Of a stretch of DNA of 64,000 nucleotides, positions 20,956-32,250 are shown one piece after another; position 1 is the first letter of the stretch; each line of letters opens with the position of its first letter. The position numbers and the translations under genes were made by a program. The stretch is taken from positions 137,807,120 through 137,871,119 of the forward strand of contig CP092865.1 in NCBI GenBank assembly GCA_030710605.1, written 5' to 3'. Origin of the DNA: Cordylochernes scorpioides (lineage: Eukaryota; Arthropoda; Arachnida; Pseudoscorpiones; Chernetidae). The notes below the pieces were generated by a model. It had not been told where the DNA came from and searched no databases. It worked only from the letters and a program-made list of their open reading frames with translations.

Positions 20956-22756
20956 AAACCTGAAAGGTTCAGGTTCCTAATATATATATATATATATTTT
21001 TTTTTTTCTCTTTTTATTTCGATTACTTTTTTGTTGTAAAAATTTTATAATTGTTTCTGTTTAAAAAATGTAAATCGACGCAATTATCCCTAGCCGGGAT
21101 ATCGCGTTTGTGTGTTGAAATAAATAAATAAATAAGCATCAAGAATAGTTCAAATTTCTTATAATTATTTGTATAATATACAAATTGATGGTCAATCTAT
21201 TGTTTTCCCACATTGATCTACCATTATTGCCTGGATTTTAGGAATTGTAATAGGTGTTGGTCTAGATAGGGCTAGGATACTTTGAAAGATGACATATGTA
21301 TATATTTAATTAAAAAGGCATATATTGGATCAAATGTATATATCTGTAAGTTAAAATTTATAACTCAAGAACAATTTTATTTTTTATTATTATTATTTTG
21401 ACTGCCTCACACACACAAGAATGGAATATGGTCATGGTTACAATTAAATTAATGATTTATATATTTAAAATATTTTCTAGTATCTCAAGTATATTTCCAG
21501 ATGTAATGAAAAAAATAATTGTTTATATTCTTCACCTTGTTAAACCTTGTTGTTTAAAGAATTTTTTAAATCTGAGATAACTAAAGAGAAGAACTTCCAA
21601 GTTCTTTAAATTTGAAAATTTCTGGAAAAACTCACAGAGTTGAATGGTTTTTGAAATTTTAAATATCTTTTCAGAGAATTATCTTTAAAATTCTCTCTCA
21701 GGAGATCTCAAATCTCTTCGGTAACAGAGGCTCTTCATTGGACACAACAACAACAACAACATTAGAATATTATTAAGAATAAAATTGATCTGAAATATTT
21801 ATGGGTTGGATTCAAAAAATCAAATCTGTTAATTCCCGTTTAGAAGTTTTTTTTATTGAAGGCAGAAGTATGATCTCTTTTGCACCAATCAAGACAAAGC
21901 CACAGCACTACAGTATAAAAGATCTTTGGAGAAAAACCAATGAGACACATGGCATATGATGAAGACATTCTGGTCTATGAGCTGAAGTGGCCGATTATTT
22001 AAATGGAAATTACTTTCACAATTACAATTCACATTTTTTTAGCAAGTAGTTTTCTATTTTTGTTCCACAATCCAAGCTCCAAAGCTGATTTTGATTAAAA
22101 CATGGATGATAGGAGAAAAATGATCTCGGAATGAGTCTCTCTCTCTTGATATATACATTTTTATTATTTATGTTGGGTCAGTTTTTTCCATTAAACAAAA
22201 CCCAACAAAGATGTAAACATTCATTTACATCATATAACGTATATATACGCAGTGTCTCGCCGAAGTGTTTGTTGCCTAGGTGGAGAATTCCCAACGATGG
22301 CCGACGATGCTCTAAAGGCCCCATTCCCTGACGCAGGGCCTCTCTTGGAAGGATATACAAAAGGCAGACACCTGAAGACACCAGACTTCCATGCCAAAGA
22401 GCAGATACCTGGTGGCAGAGGGAAGACACGACGGGTGACATCCAGAGACATCCGTGCTGAGAACTGCTGTACCATGTGTACATATATTGCTGTACCATAT
22501 GTACATATATTCCCCTCATTTCTTTTTTGGTAGTAGGTGACCTAAGGAAAACAATGTGTCATATAAACATATAAATTATTAATTTTATATACTCGGGATA
22601 TATATATGTACATTAATTAATTCCTAAGGAATTAATTTTAGGGATTAATTTGTTTCATCCAATATACAATTTTCTTTCTCGCGCGGCAACACGGGAAATT
22701 GGGGGGCGTGGTCATGGTGACGTGCGTGTTTTGCTCTCAACGAATCAAAATGCCAG

Positions 22757-22937
22757 CCAATAAAGGCTTTGGCATGATCAACGAATGGAAATGAAGAAAG
22801 GATAGAATAAAAGGGCCCGTTTTTGACTAAAAGAGATCAGACAGACAGAGCCGCTCAGTGACAGTAACTCTCGGCAGTCGACCCCGAGACGTGAAGGAGA
22901 CCAGACCTTACCGCCCGTTTTCCGAGAGAAGGTAAGC
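22757..22937 (+). promoter_or_regulatory. Elem5 LTR core promoter and splice-donor-like site
   Basis: CCAAT at 22757-22761, TATA-like AATAAAAG at 22806-22813, and an initiator-like TCAGAC about 30 bases downstream (near 22836). AAG|GTAAGC follows at 22932. The same set is in the 3' LTR about 9.9 kb downstream. A donor inside R/U5 would allow a short leader exon. Element calls are by consensus only. Confidence 0.5.
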
Positions 22938-25224
22938 ACGCCATTATGGCCCAACTCCCTTTCATAGTTTTCAATTAGAAGCAGATCTATTTAGATTTTA
23001 ATGGGCCCTAAAAGGGCTTTAGATGATAATTTAAAGTAATGTTAGTATTTTTAGTACCTTATCCCGTTAGAATAGATGGAGATCTATGTTTTCCTATTAT
23101 GCAACGAAGAATTTGTAACCTTAAGTCACCTCTACCCTATTACTATGTAAATAGCATGCCCCGCTAGTATAAGATGTCCCAGAAAATTTATTCTTACCTA
23201 ATAAATATCTACATATATATTTTCTTAGTCAAAGAGTTTCGTTTCCTTCTTTATACAATTTCATTCCCTGGTTTTATGGTAATACCCCCACCTTATTATA
23301 AAATCCCATTTTTTTGTGTGGACTACCAACTCTGATGTAATAGAGTTGCGTACTGTGTACTTGCTGTGGCATGCTGACACAGCAACAGTTGCAAAAATAC
23401 GACTTTATCATGGCCGTTTTGAGAGTATATATATATATATCTGTTAGGTTTTAATAAATACTTGTATCCTCATGTGAAGAATCTGCCTTTCCCCATTGTC
23501 TGATCAAGATATAGTATGATTCTTACCTATTTGAAGAGAATGTTGTTAATAATCAAGTCTCCCATAAATTGCTGGCCATGTACACTGTAGTGAATGTCTG
23601 TGTTTCAGTGCGTTCCATCATTGGCTATCATTGTATTGTTCGTTGATTTAAAGGGGTTAATATGGCCCATGTTGTCTTAAACTCATTGGGTTGTTCTCCT
23701 TATAATTTTAATCGAAGACCTTTGTCTTGAATACATTATGATTATTAATGTCAATAGTATAAGTCTGTAGTTTGCTTGTCCTTTATTTATTAGATTTTTG
23801 GTGTAATCTTCATAAATAGAGTTCTTCCCATATATCCAGATGGTAACATACTTATCGCATCTTGTTGAATCTTTATTATAAAAATTAGGATTAATGTATA
23901 CCTGCATGTACGGTCAGATTTTCCACCAATGGAGTCTGAATCTGGTACTTCATCATATTTGGTCTAAAATATTGATTTCCACTTGTTATACTTCAACAGG
24001 AGTGTTAATTAAGTCTTCTATATTCAGGATATCTTAGTTCTTTTCTTTTGTGTGTAATAACATGTTCATCTTTATCTGAGATCCCCCAGGGTCGTTGTGT
24101 GATCTCAAGGAGCGTGACACTAAAAATTTGGGCGCGACACTGACCCGAGTCCGACCCGTTCCAGCGTCTGGATTTCTCTTTTGGGAGGACCGACCACTAT
24201 TAAGTACATAGTTTAGTTGCCTTTATAGTTTATTTTTGTAGGACTTTAGTATAATCTTTACAAGTGGGGTCACTTCCATTTATATATATATCCATATAGC
24301 AAATTGACTTCAATATCTTAGCCTCTGCGAAATCTCTGTGAGAAGTAATAAACTTTGAGGTTGCGTATCGTTTTTCTTTTCCGCTTAATAAGGCTCAAGC
24401 TTTCGGATATGGTGGTCCCTTTTTTTTTAGAATAACGCTATGGCAGTGGATCGTCAGTAACCATATATACTTATCTAATGTATTTACATCTTTACAAAGG
24501 ATTTCCATAAAGGAACTATTAACATCTTGTTATATGCTAAGTATAGACTATTTACATATTTCTAAACTAAGGAGAATCTATTATATAATAATTTAACTTA
24601 TGAAATTAGAGAGAATTAGCTATGGAACATGGTTAATTGAACAAGAATCACTTTATCAGATAAGGGGGAGTGTACGTTTAATTGCTATCATTTCTATCTT
24701 TTGGATCTGGTGCGTCCATCCATTCTATCTATTATTTGATCTGTACAAATTATAGAGATCTGTTGCTATAATTTCCTCTATGAAGTAGCTACCAGCGTCT
24801 TCAGTAGGTGGCTAAATCGTTAGAAGGCGATTCTCTTAGAGGAATGGTTGAAACAACGAGGGAGGCAAATGAAGGGTCCGCCATTTTCTCTTTCATGGAG
24901 GAAGAAGCAAGGGGGGGGGAGAATGGACATTGGACCCCACACATTCTTGAGACATCGTTATTTTCCCGCGCGATATCCGATGCTCCCATATATTCCAAGA
25001 AGGATCCACCATCGGGACTCCCTGACGCTGCCCCCCCCCCCCCCCTTTTGAGGAATTCCGCCCACGCCTGGTGTGGTTGGAAGTCTCACTTGAAGTTGCA
25101 TCTCTAAAGTCCTTCTGTACCTTGTATAGTATCTGACGTCCCATTCTTCCAATCATAGTTTTATATGCTCAAGTCCTACATTGTTTATCTCTATATCAAA
25201 ACGCCTTCGCCTATTGGGGTAGAG

Positions 25225-25745
25225 ACCCTGTTACTAAAATGTTACACCTGCAGTTTTTATTAAAGAAATTTTATTAAGTCACTCCATACATACTCCGTTC
25301 TCGTAGGTCTAAAATAGGATTGTGGTAGAGGTCCAAGTTGTCAAACGTTACACTTACAGATTTCTTTATAAAAGACTTTTATTAAGTCACTGTCTACATG
25401 CTCCGTTCTCGTAGGTCTAAAATCGGGAACCCGACACTTTCAATATATATGCATATATATATTATCGGGTACTCCTCTTCTTCTCAAGTATAACCTTAGC
25501 TGTCTAAGTCATATATATTTGTCTATTCCATGTCATACGCTTTCCCGAAGATGGTAGGGAGTAGCTGCCAAAATGTTACACTTACAGATTTTTTTTAGGG
25601 ACTTTTACTAAGGCACTACATGCATTCCGAGGATGGTGTGGACATTGTCGTCGAAAGTTTACTCTCGTAATTTTTAATAAGGGAATTGTACTAAGTCACT
25701 CCTTACATGCTCCGTTCTCGTAGGTCTAAAATCGGGAACGCGACA
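25225..25745 (+). repeat. Four diverged copies of the LTR-terminal segment in U5
   Basis: The motif of gttacac-ttacag, a T/A-rich stretch, ttactaagtcact, tacatgctccgttctcgtagg and gtctaaaatcggga recurs near 25230, 25350, 25575 and 25660. The last copy is the LTR 3' end. The copy at about 25437 ends ggaacccgaca, almost the LTR terminus. Duplicated at the end of the 3' LTR. Confidence 0.75.
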
Positions 25746-25746
25746 G

Positions 25747-25769
25747 TGGCGCCCAACGTGGGGCTCGAA
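25747..25769 (+). other. Elem5 primer binding site, tRNA-Lys
   Basis: TGGCGCCCAACGTGGGGC and five more bases after it match the complement of tRNA-Lys(CUU) perfectly over 23 bases (tRNA sequence recalled). Confidence 0.9.
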
Positions 25770-28700
25770 TTTAGTATATATTTTCATCTTGAATACTTTA
25801 GAAATATATACCTAATGAAAAACCATACTATTTAATTATTTAATTAATAAAATTGGTGAAGTAGTTCACACCCTGAGTTAAGAGTCTATATCTAAAGTGA
25901 CTTACAAAAATTTCCAGTTGTCTTACTTAAGGAATGTCATGTTGTCGCCTTGTGATTTTCCGTTAATTTTAAGAGCTATTCATAGCGTCCTTTCAGTTTT
26001 CTAACCGCACCTACTGATATGTATATATATATATATTGGGATGTTTTTGCATATTATTTCTTTACTTAAGACACATTCTTTTTAATTGGTTAAGGTATTT
26101 ACATATTATACTATTGTTTGCTATATTCAATGAATTATCTTATAAGTTAGGAATTCTATTATTTAAGTTAATTTTATAACGGTTATTGGCTATTGCATAC
26201 AAGTTCATTATATTATTATTAATATTGCTAGCTGGTCCTAGGATATATTGTGTTATATGCTTCGGGCAAATCTATTTTCCATTAACGTTACTGTGTTTTC
26301 TGAATAACTGAAGGATCAATTATAAGTCTTTGATATTTACTGTGTATATTATTGTAATGTATTCCATGCTTCTCCTAAAGCGAAAGTGTGACTTGTTTCT
26401 TTGCAGTGTTGAAAAATTAGAGATCTATTGTCTTGATTTATAATGTTGCGTCTATGTTCATATATTCTATTACTGACTCTCCTTCCTGTCTCCACCACGT
26501 ACTTGGCTTTAGCAGTTGTTGCACCCTATGGAATATATTGCCTTCTATGTCTGTTTAGTTAGTGGGTTTTTATGATATTAGGATTATTTTAAATAGTTGA
26601 TTTTAATGGTGGAGACTATATTAGGTGAATTACAGTAATATGTTTGGATGCCAAAGTTCCTTAGGTAGTTGACTATAGTTATAGATATTTGTGAGTATGT
26701 AGTGTAACACATCGCCCTATAGATATTTGTGGTTTTGTTTATTGGGTTATTGATTGTTACACTTTTGTGGAAAGTTTTTTTTTTTTTAATATAAAGGTGG
26801 TTGGGCATCCTGCTTGCTGGACATTATTTATAATGTTCTGTGTTTCAATCAATTTTGGATTCTGTTGCAAGCACCATTGATTACAATTTTTTTAAATTGT
26901 TTTATACAGTATGAGAAATGCGGTTGGGTTGCCATGGTTCAAATCTAGAACAGTACCAGTGTCTTACAGTAGTCTACTGAAGTGACTTAGAATTTTCCTC
27001 TCATCATAGCCCTGATATAATCTCTCTCACAGCAGAAGTGAGTCTTGATAATTATTACTGGCTACAATTTCTTAACTTTACTTTAATAGCGCTTTCTGCC
27101 AGGTCATGCTAGTCTGTGCGTCCAGATTTAGAGCTAATATGCCTGGAGATAGTTATTCTATTTTATTTTTATACAGCACATAGTGGATTGGGAGAGTGAC
27201 AAACACACGAGCCTTAAAGCAGAATTAGAATGGGAGATCCAGTTTAGCATACCCATGAAGAGAGATTATTGATCACCATAGAAAGGACGCAATTTTATAG
27301 TTTTCTTCGTAATTTTTTTTTCTTCTCGAAACCAATAATAGAAAGAAACCTGGTTTTAACATTCCAATGGCAAAAATCTCAAGGGATAGATATAGTGAAC
27401 AATCTGCGCGAGTACTTTTTATCACTGTGGAAGTTTTTATCAAATTATGACATACTACCTGGGATAATCTTTAAAATATTCAAAGGAAGGGAGATGACTG
27501 GAGCTTGTGTCTGCAAGACAGATGAGATATCCCGAGGCACGCGTGGACAGCCTTAAGTAAATGACAAGGCAGCAAAAGCCAACTGTGTTAGAGACAGGAT
27601 CTATCTAATATTTGGGGGTATAAGGGACAGGAGAGTTTATCGAGGCTCGATTTGATACTAATATATAATGAGGAGGTAGCGAAATGAGGATCTCCAGCGC
27701 GAAGTAATATCACCTGAAGGCTGTGAAGGAGGGAGAATGAAGTCGGGACACCCGAGCAAGGATATTACGTTGAATGCAATTCGGAGCCTATAGGCGTGAG
27801 GCGGCGTCGTGATTGGTTAGAAGGCTAGATGCGCGAGGAAGGGCGGTCCCCTTTGACGTCGTTTTCTGCCAAGTTAGATCACTGGATGCCGATAAATCGC
27901 CAAAAAGGGTGTGTGCACCACATGGAAATTGTCATTGAAGATGTGCCAGCATGACGAGAAAGAAGATCTAGGACGAGATGACGTTTCCTAAATTTGACAC
28001 ACACAAGGTGCTACGCCTGGACAACAGACGGAGCAGTGAAGTCCATCTAGAAATTAGCGCTAATTCCAGAACAAAATGTGTTTAGATTGAGCTGAGGTGA
28101 CCTCTCCATATCATATATACTCCTGTAAATCCTTAGATGTCCTCATGTATTTCCACAGTGAATTATACCTGCTGCACACCTATATCTCATGAGCCAGGAA
28201 TGTAATTACCAGTCTGACAGTAGTAAGGAATAATATTAGTTCTCTAACCAGTAACAAACAAAACCCATGGTATGCAACAAAGTCCTACAAAGTAATTCCC
28301 CTACAAGATTCACAGTATATTATCATGACCCAACGGAAAACTCAGTTAGAATCGGTGTACTAAAGGGCGAAATAACTTTGTCATCTCCCAGTTCAAAATG
28401 CAACTGTTATCCCGTAGACAATGATATTATAGCCGCATTTGATTTCGTATCAGCATGTTGTAAGAGGGATGAACCCATGGAATTAGAACTTCCAATCACC
28501 GCACCTCATACTGTATAAATACAAAAGAAAGGCTTCTGATAACCGTCTCTAAGTGACAATGGACTCGTACACGTGTTATGAGACCAAGTAAATTGGTAGG
28601 ATAGGTTCCCAGATATTCTACAATTGTGTATTCATAGTTTGTAAGTTGTAAACAATGTGCCAGAGATCTTCCAGGTCTTAGACGCGCCATTCGAGTATGT

Positions 28701-29542
28701 CCCAGAGGGGAGAGGCCCCACGACGGACAATTTCCTAAAAAGGCCTCGTACAGGGGTGATAAAAGATTTGCAGCTGAGGCAATTAACGATAGAAACCGTT
28801 GGCCCCCTGCCTCCCTTCTTGGAAGATAATGACCAGACGTGGGAGGGTTCGTTACGGACAGGAAGTGGGGCCCCTCCCCCCCCCATACTGTTATCTCAGC
28901 TTTGTCTTTGTGCAAAATGTCGTCTCACAACCTCGCTTTAGTATAGCACATTGTTGAAGAGATTTTTTTTTCACAACCTTGTTTTAAATCATATAGAAGG
29001 GCGTACCTGGATCTGTAAAAGAAAAAAAAAACAAACAAACAATTTTTTTTTAAATATTTCGAGAGATCGCTCCCTCTTTATCAATTTATATGATCTTAAT
29101 TAATGGATCGCCTTTTGACTCAAACTTGTTTTAAATGATAGAGTGTCATTTATAACAACCTTGTTTTAGTGTAGCTCATTGTCGAGAAGAGTTTGTTAAG
29201 CGTTGGATTGAATCGTAAAGTTTTTTTTTTTTTTAGCTCTGTTTGATGGGGCTATCCTTTTGTAGAACTCGTCAATCAATTCTAAATCTACCACATATTG
29301 AACATTACTTGATTTCCTTTTCTTACTAAACTTAACAAAATTCCTCATATTTGTCCAGGCGTTCAGTAGGCTTGGTGTTCATGGGGAACTTGCCTGGTTG
29401 AGTTGAGGTTATCTTTGTAATAGTTATTGGTGTATTAAGCTTTTGAAGGTTCCTTCCATAAGATCGCCTATGGGAAGTAGCTCTTAGTAAAGGGGCCTCG
29501 TTTATAAGTAGAATATCTTGATGAATGAAATAAGTCTGTAGG
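25770..29542 (+). other. Elem5 internal region without recognisable genes
   Basis: About 3.8 kb where gag, protease and reverse transcriptase would be expected. Frames are short; 28267-28518 (83 residues, with CNCYP and ACCKRDEP) has no family I recognise. Seen as degenerate or captured non-coding sequence. Confidence 0.55.
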
Positions 29543-29579
29543 TTGTTGAAAATTGGAGTTTTTTTTTTTCATCATTCGG

Positions 29580-30370
29580 GTTTCTCATATAGAACCTCCA
29601 AATTTCACAACACGATGTTTGTGTTCACAACACCCAGGTTTCTTTGTAGAACCTCCGCCCTTTTCGCAACACAATGTTTTGTGTTCACTTCGCCCTTTTT
29701 CGCAACACAATGTTTTGTGTTCACTTCGTCCTTTAGCAACACGATGTTTGTGTTCACGTCACACGGGTTTCTTTAGTAGAACCTCCGCCCTTTTCACAAC
29801 ACGATGTTTGTGTTCACTTCGTCCTTTAGCAACACGGTGTTTGTGTTCACGTCACACAGGTTTCTTTAGTAGAACCTCCGCCCTTTTAGCAACACGATGT
29901 TTGTGTTCACAACACCCAGGTTTCTTATAGAACCTTCGCCCTTTTCGCAACACAATGTTTTGTGTTCGCTTCGCCCTGGTTTCTTTGTAGAACCTCCGCC
30001 CTTTTCGCAACACAATGTTTTGTGTTCACTTCGCCCTTTTCGCAACACAATGTTTTGTGTTCACTTCGCCCTTTTCGCAACACGATGTTTGTATTCACTT
30101 CGTCCTTTAGCAACACGATGTTTGTGTTCACGTCACACGGGTTTCTTTAGTAGAACCTCCGCCCTTTTAGCAACACGATGTTTGTGTTCACAACACCCAG
30201 GTTTCTTAGTAGAACCTTCGCCCTTTTAGCAACACGATGTTTGTGTTCACAACACCCAGGTTTCTTTGTAGAACCTTCGCCCTTTTCGCAACACAATGTT
30301 TTGTGTTCACTTCGCCTGGATTTCTCTTATAGAACCTTCGAATTTCACAACGCGAGGTTAGCGTTCACAT
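29580..30370. repeat. Complex tandem array with palindromic AACACAA...TTGTGTT cores
   Basis: Roughly 18 to 20 units built from aacac(a/g)atgtttgtgttcac, joined by either cttcgcccttttcgc or a longer linker cccaggtttctttgtagaacc. Many units carry the inverted core AACACAAtgtTTTGTGTT or AACACgatgtttGTGTT. Both strands are open for long stretches because of the repeat, not because of coding. It lies in the internal region of Elem5, just upstream of the integrase. Confidence 0.88.
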
Positions 30371-30556
30371 CAACACATACTTACATGTATGGTTCCTATA
30401 ATATTGAATACCAGTTTCCTTTTGAAACGTGAACCCCATAGTGTTTAGGAACATGATTAAGAAAGGACCCCCCCCTTTTCTTTCTGTTTTGTGTCCCCTA
30501 CTCCGCCCGCCCCTATGGGTCCTGATACTACAGTTACAACTAGGGTGAATGGCTAA

Positions 30557-31579
30557 TACCTAGTTCCTGTAGATCCAACAACTAAGGACCAGTGTGCCAA
30601 TACAGTGATTAGGGCCTTGTTGGAAAGGGTAATCACTACCTTTGGGGTACCAAAAACGATACTCTCTGACCGAGGATCAGCATTCATGAGTTGCGTATTC
30701 AAGGGAGTCTGCAAGGCTATGGGGGTTGGTGCAGTAAATACCACGGCCTGGAGACCTCAGAGTAATGGCGCCGTAGAAAGGCTCAATAGGACGGTAATAG
30801 AATCTCTACGCAGGTGTACAGCGGGGAACAATTGGGATACCACCTTACCAATGGTAGCCTTAGCTATCAGGACCACTGTACACTCTAGTACTGGATTTAC
30901 TCCAGCGAAACTGGTCTTCGGACATGAGCTGAGGCTCCCACAACCTTTCCAGGAAAAGGAGCTTAATCCTGTATGCGAGGATTCAATTACCGAGATGGCG
31001 GCCTTCTATGAGCGGGAATTGGTGGAGGAGGTTGAAAGGGCGAGAGAGGTGGTGAGGCAGACTTACTTGAAGGAGCAACAAGAAGCCAGGGCTGAGTTTG
31101 AAGCTAGAGAATTAAGGATCTTTGAAACAGGGGATCTAGCTTTGGTAAAGAGAATGCATGAGACGAAAGGACGTCACAAATTTGAGCCAAGGTATAGAGG
31201 ACCTTATGAGGTACTACAAAGGACAGGCGACACTGTTTATCTTTTGAAGGATTTGGAGACGGGGCACTTAGACAAGATTCACATAGACAGAATGAAGGTC
31301 TTTCATGCACCGGTAAAGACTTACCCTACGGGGGACGGAAACACACAAGAACAAATAGATAGTATCACTGATGATGAGGATCACTGGGTACATCCAACGT
31401 ATCCCATATATTCCCATAGAACTGTAGAACCAGTGGAACCACGAGAGACAGCAACCTTAGGGAACCCGCCTGAGGTAGTAAATAGGGCAAATGGTGACAA
31501 TATCGACGGCACTCAATTACGCCGTTCCACCAGGGTCAAGAGACCCACTGATTGTAGATCATGCCCAGGTTGTCATTGA
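30557..31579 (+). pseudogene. Elem5 integrase, N-terminally truncated
   Basis: About 340 codons open from a stop at 30554-30556. ILSDRGSAF holds the second catalytic Asp and NGAVERLNRTVIE the catalytic Glu; the HHCC zinc domain and the first Asp are missing upstream. STGFTPAKLVFGHELRLP is typical of Ty3/gypsy integrases. A GPY-type C-terminal domain (RYRGPYEVLQRTGDTVYLL) and a tail with RRSTRVKRPTD follow. No upstream pol frame connects to it. It sits 0.67 kb before the 3' LTR. 31580-32250 holds no further gene. Confidence 0.85.
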
Positions 31580-32250
31580 TTTGAACCTATAGAATGTGTA
31601 CTAGAGTTAGTTAAATTTTGATCATAGTAAGAAGTGTTAGGATGTGAATTAAAGGCCCTAGATTGTGGTTGCAAAGAAATTTCAGTTTTTTTTTTTTTGA
31701 GATGCTATTCTATATTGATAGCGAGTTGTAAATTAAGTTGAGAGTTCAACAGTGTATTTTGTTTCGATTTTTTTTATTGCAGGTTTTGAGCAGTGGTTCA
31801 ACTTTAAAAACAATTAAGGGGCTTAGACGCACCAGACAATTGCTGTGCTTGTAACATATTCTCTATGGAATGACTTGGAGCTTGCGTTGGGTAAAACTTG
31901 ACTCCCTGTAAATCCCTGGGTCCAGTTATACAGTCCAAAGAGAATTTCTAATGAGAGTGTGTAAGGCAATTACAGTCTAAGAATTGATGTAATAGGATAG
32001 CAAGTCATCTCTGTTGTTAAACTCCAGAACGAGCTGGGTACTGAATGCCCTATAAGTCCAAAGAAAGAGTTTAGCTGAATAGCAGGGAAAGAAGGATGCT
32101 AATGATCCTATACGGGAAGCAGCGTTGGCAAAACACTTGTAGAACTATCATATTTTGGCAATGAGGTAAATGCTTGAGGTTCAGTTCGCTCCATTTAAGC
32201 GCTGGTCTTGATGATTCGTTTATTTAGACATCAAATGTCAAGATAAGAAG

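Larger units (their letters stand above)
22171..25745 (+). repeat. Elem5 5' LTR (3575 bp)
   Basis: Starts TGTTGGGTCAG and ends GGAACGCGACA, one base before the primer site. Contains a core promoter, a splice-donor-like site, AATAAA signals (23200, 23453) and repeated U5 terminal segments. The first 145 bp are absent from the 3' LTR. No convincing ORF; the 24808-25107 frame is altered by a G-run length change between the two LTRs. Confidence 0.85.

Noticed and set aside
21398..21580. 60-codon ORF conserved in both palindrome arms (also 59829-60011)
   Set aside because: Conservation follows from the inverted duplication itself; the sequence is AT-rich and has no recognisable content.
24808..25107. 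99-codon ORF in the Elem5 LTR
   Set aside because: No recognisable domain, and its frame changes with a G-run length difference between the two LTRs.
28267..28518. Possible small Cys-containing protein in Elem5
   Set aside because: No family recognised and no conservation evidence; could be chance in a 3.8-kb stretch without genes. Kept only as a remark.
29543..30432. Overlapping ORFs on both strands in the 29.6-30.4 kb array
   Set aside because: Openness is a by-product of the repeat unit; peptides are repetitive and lack features.
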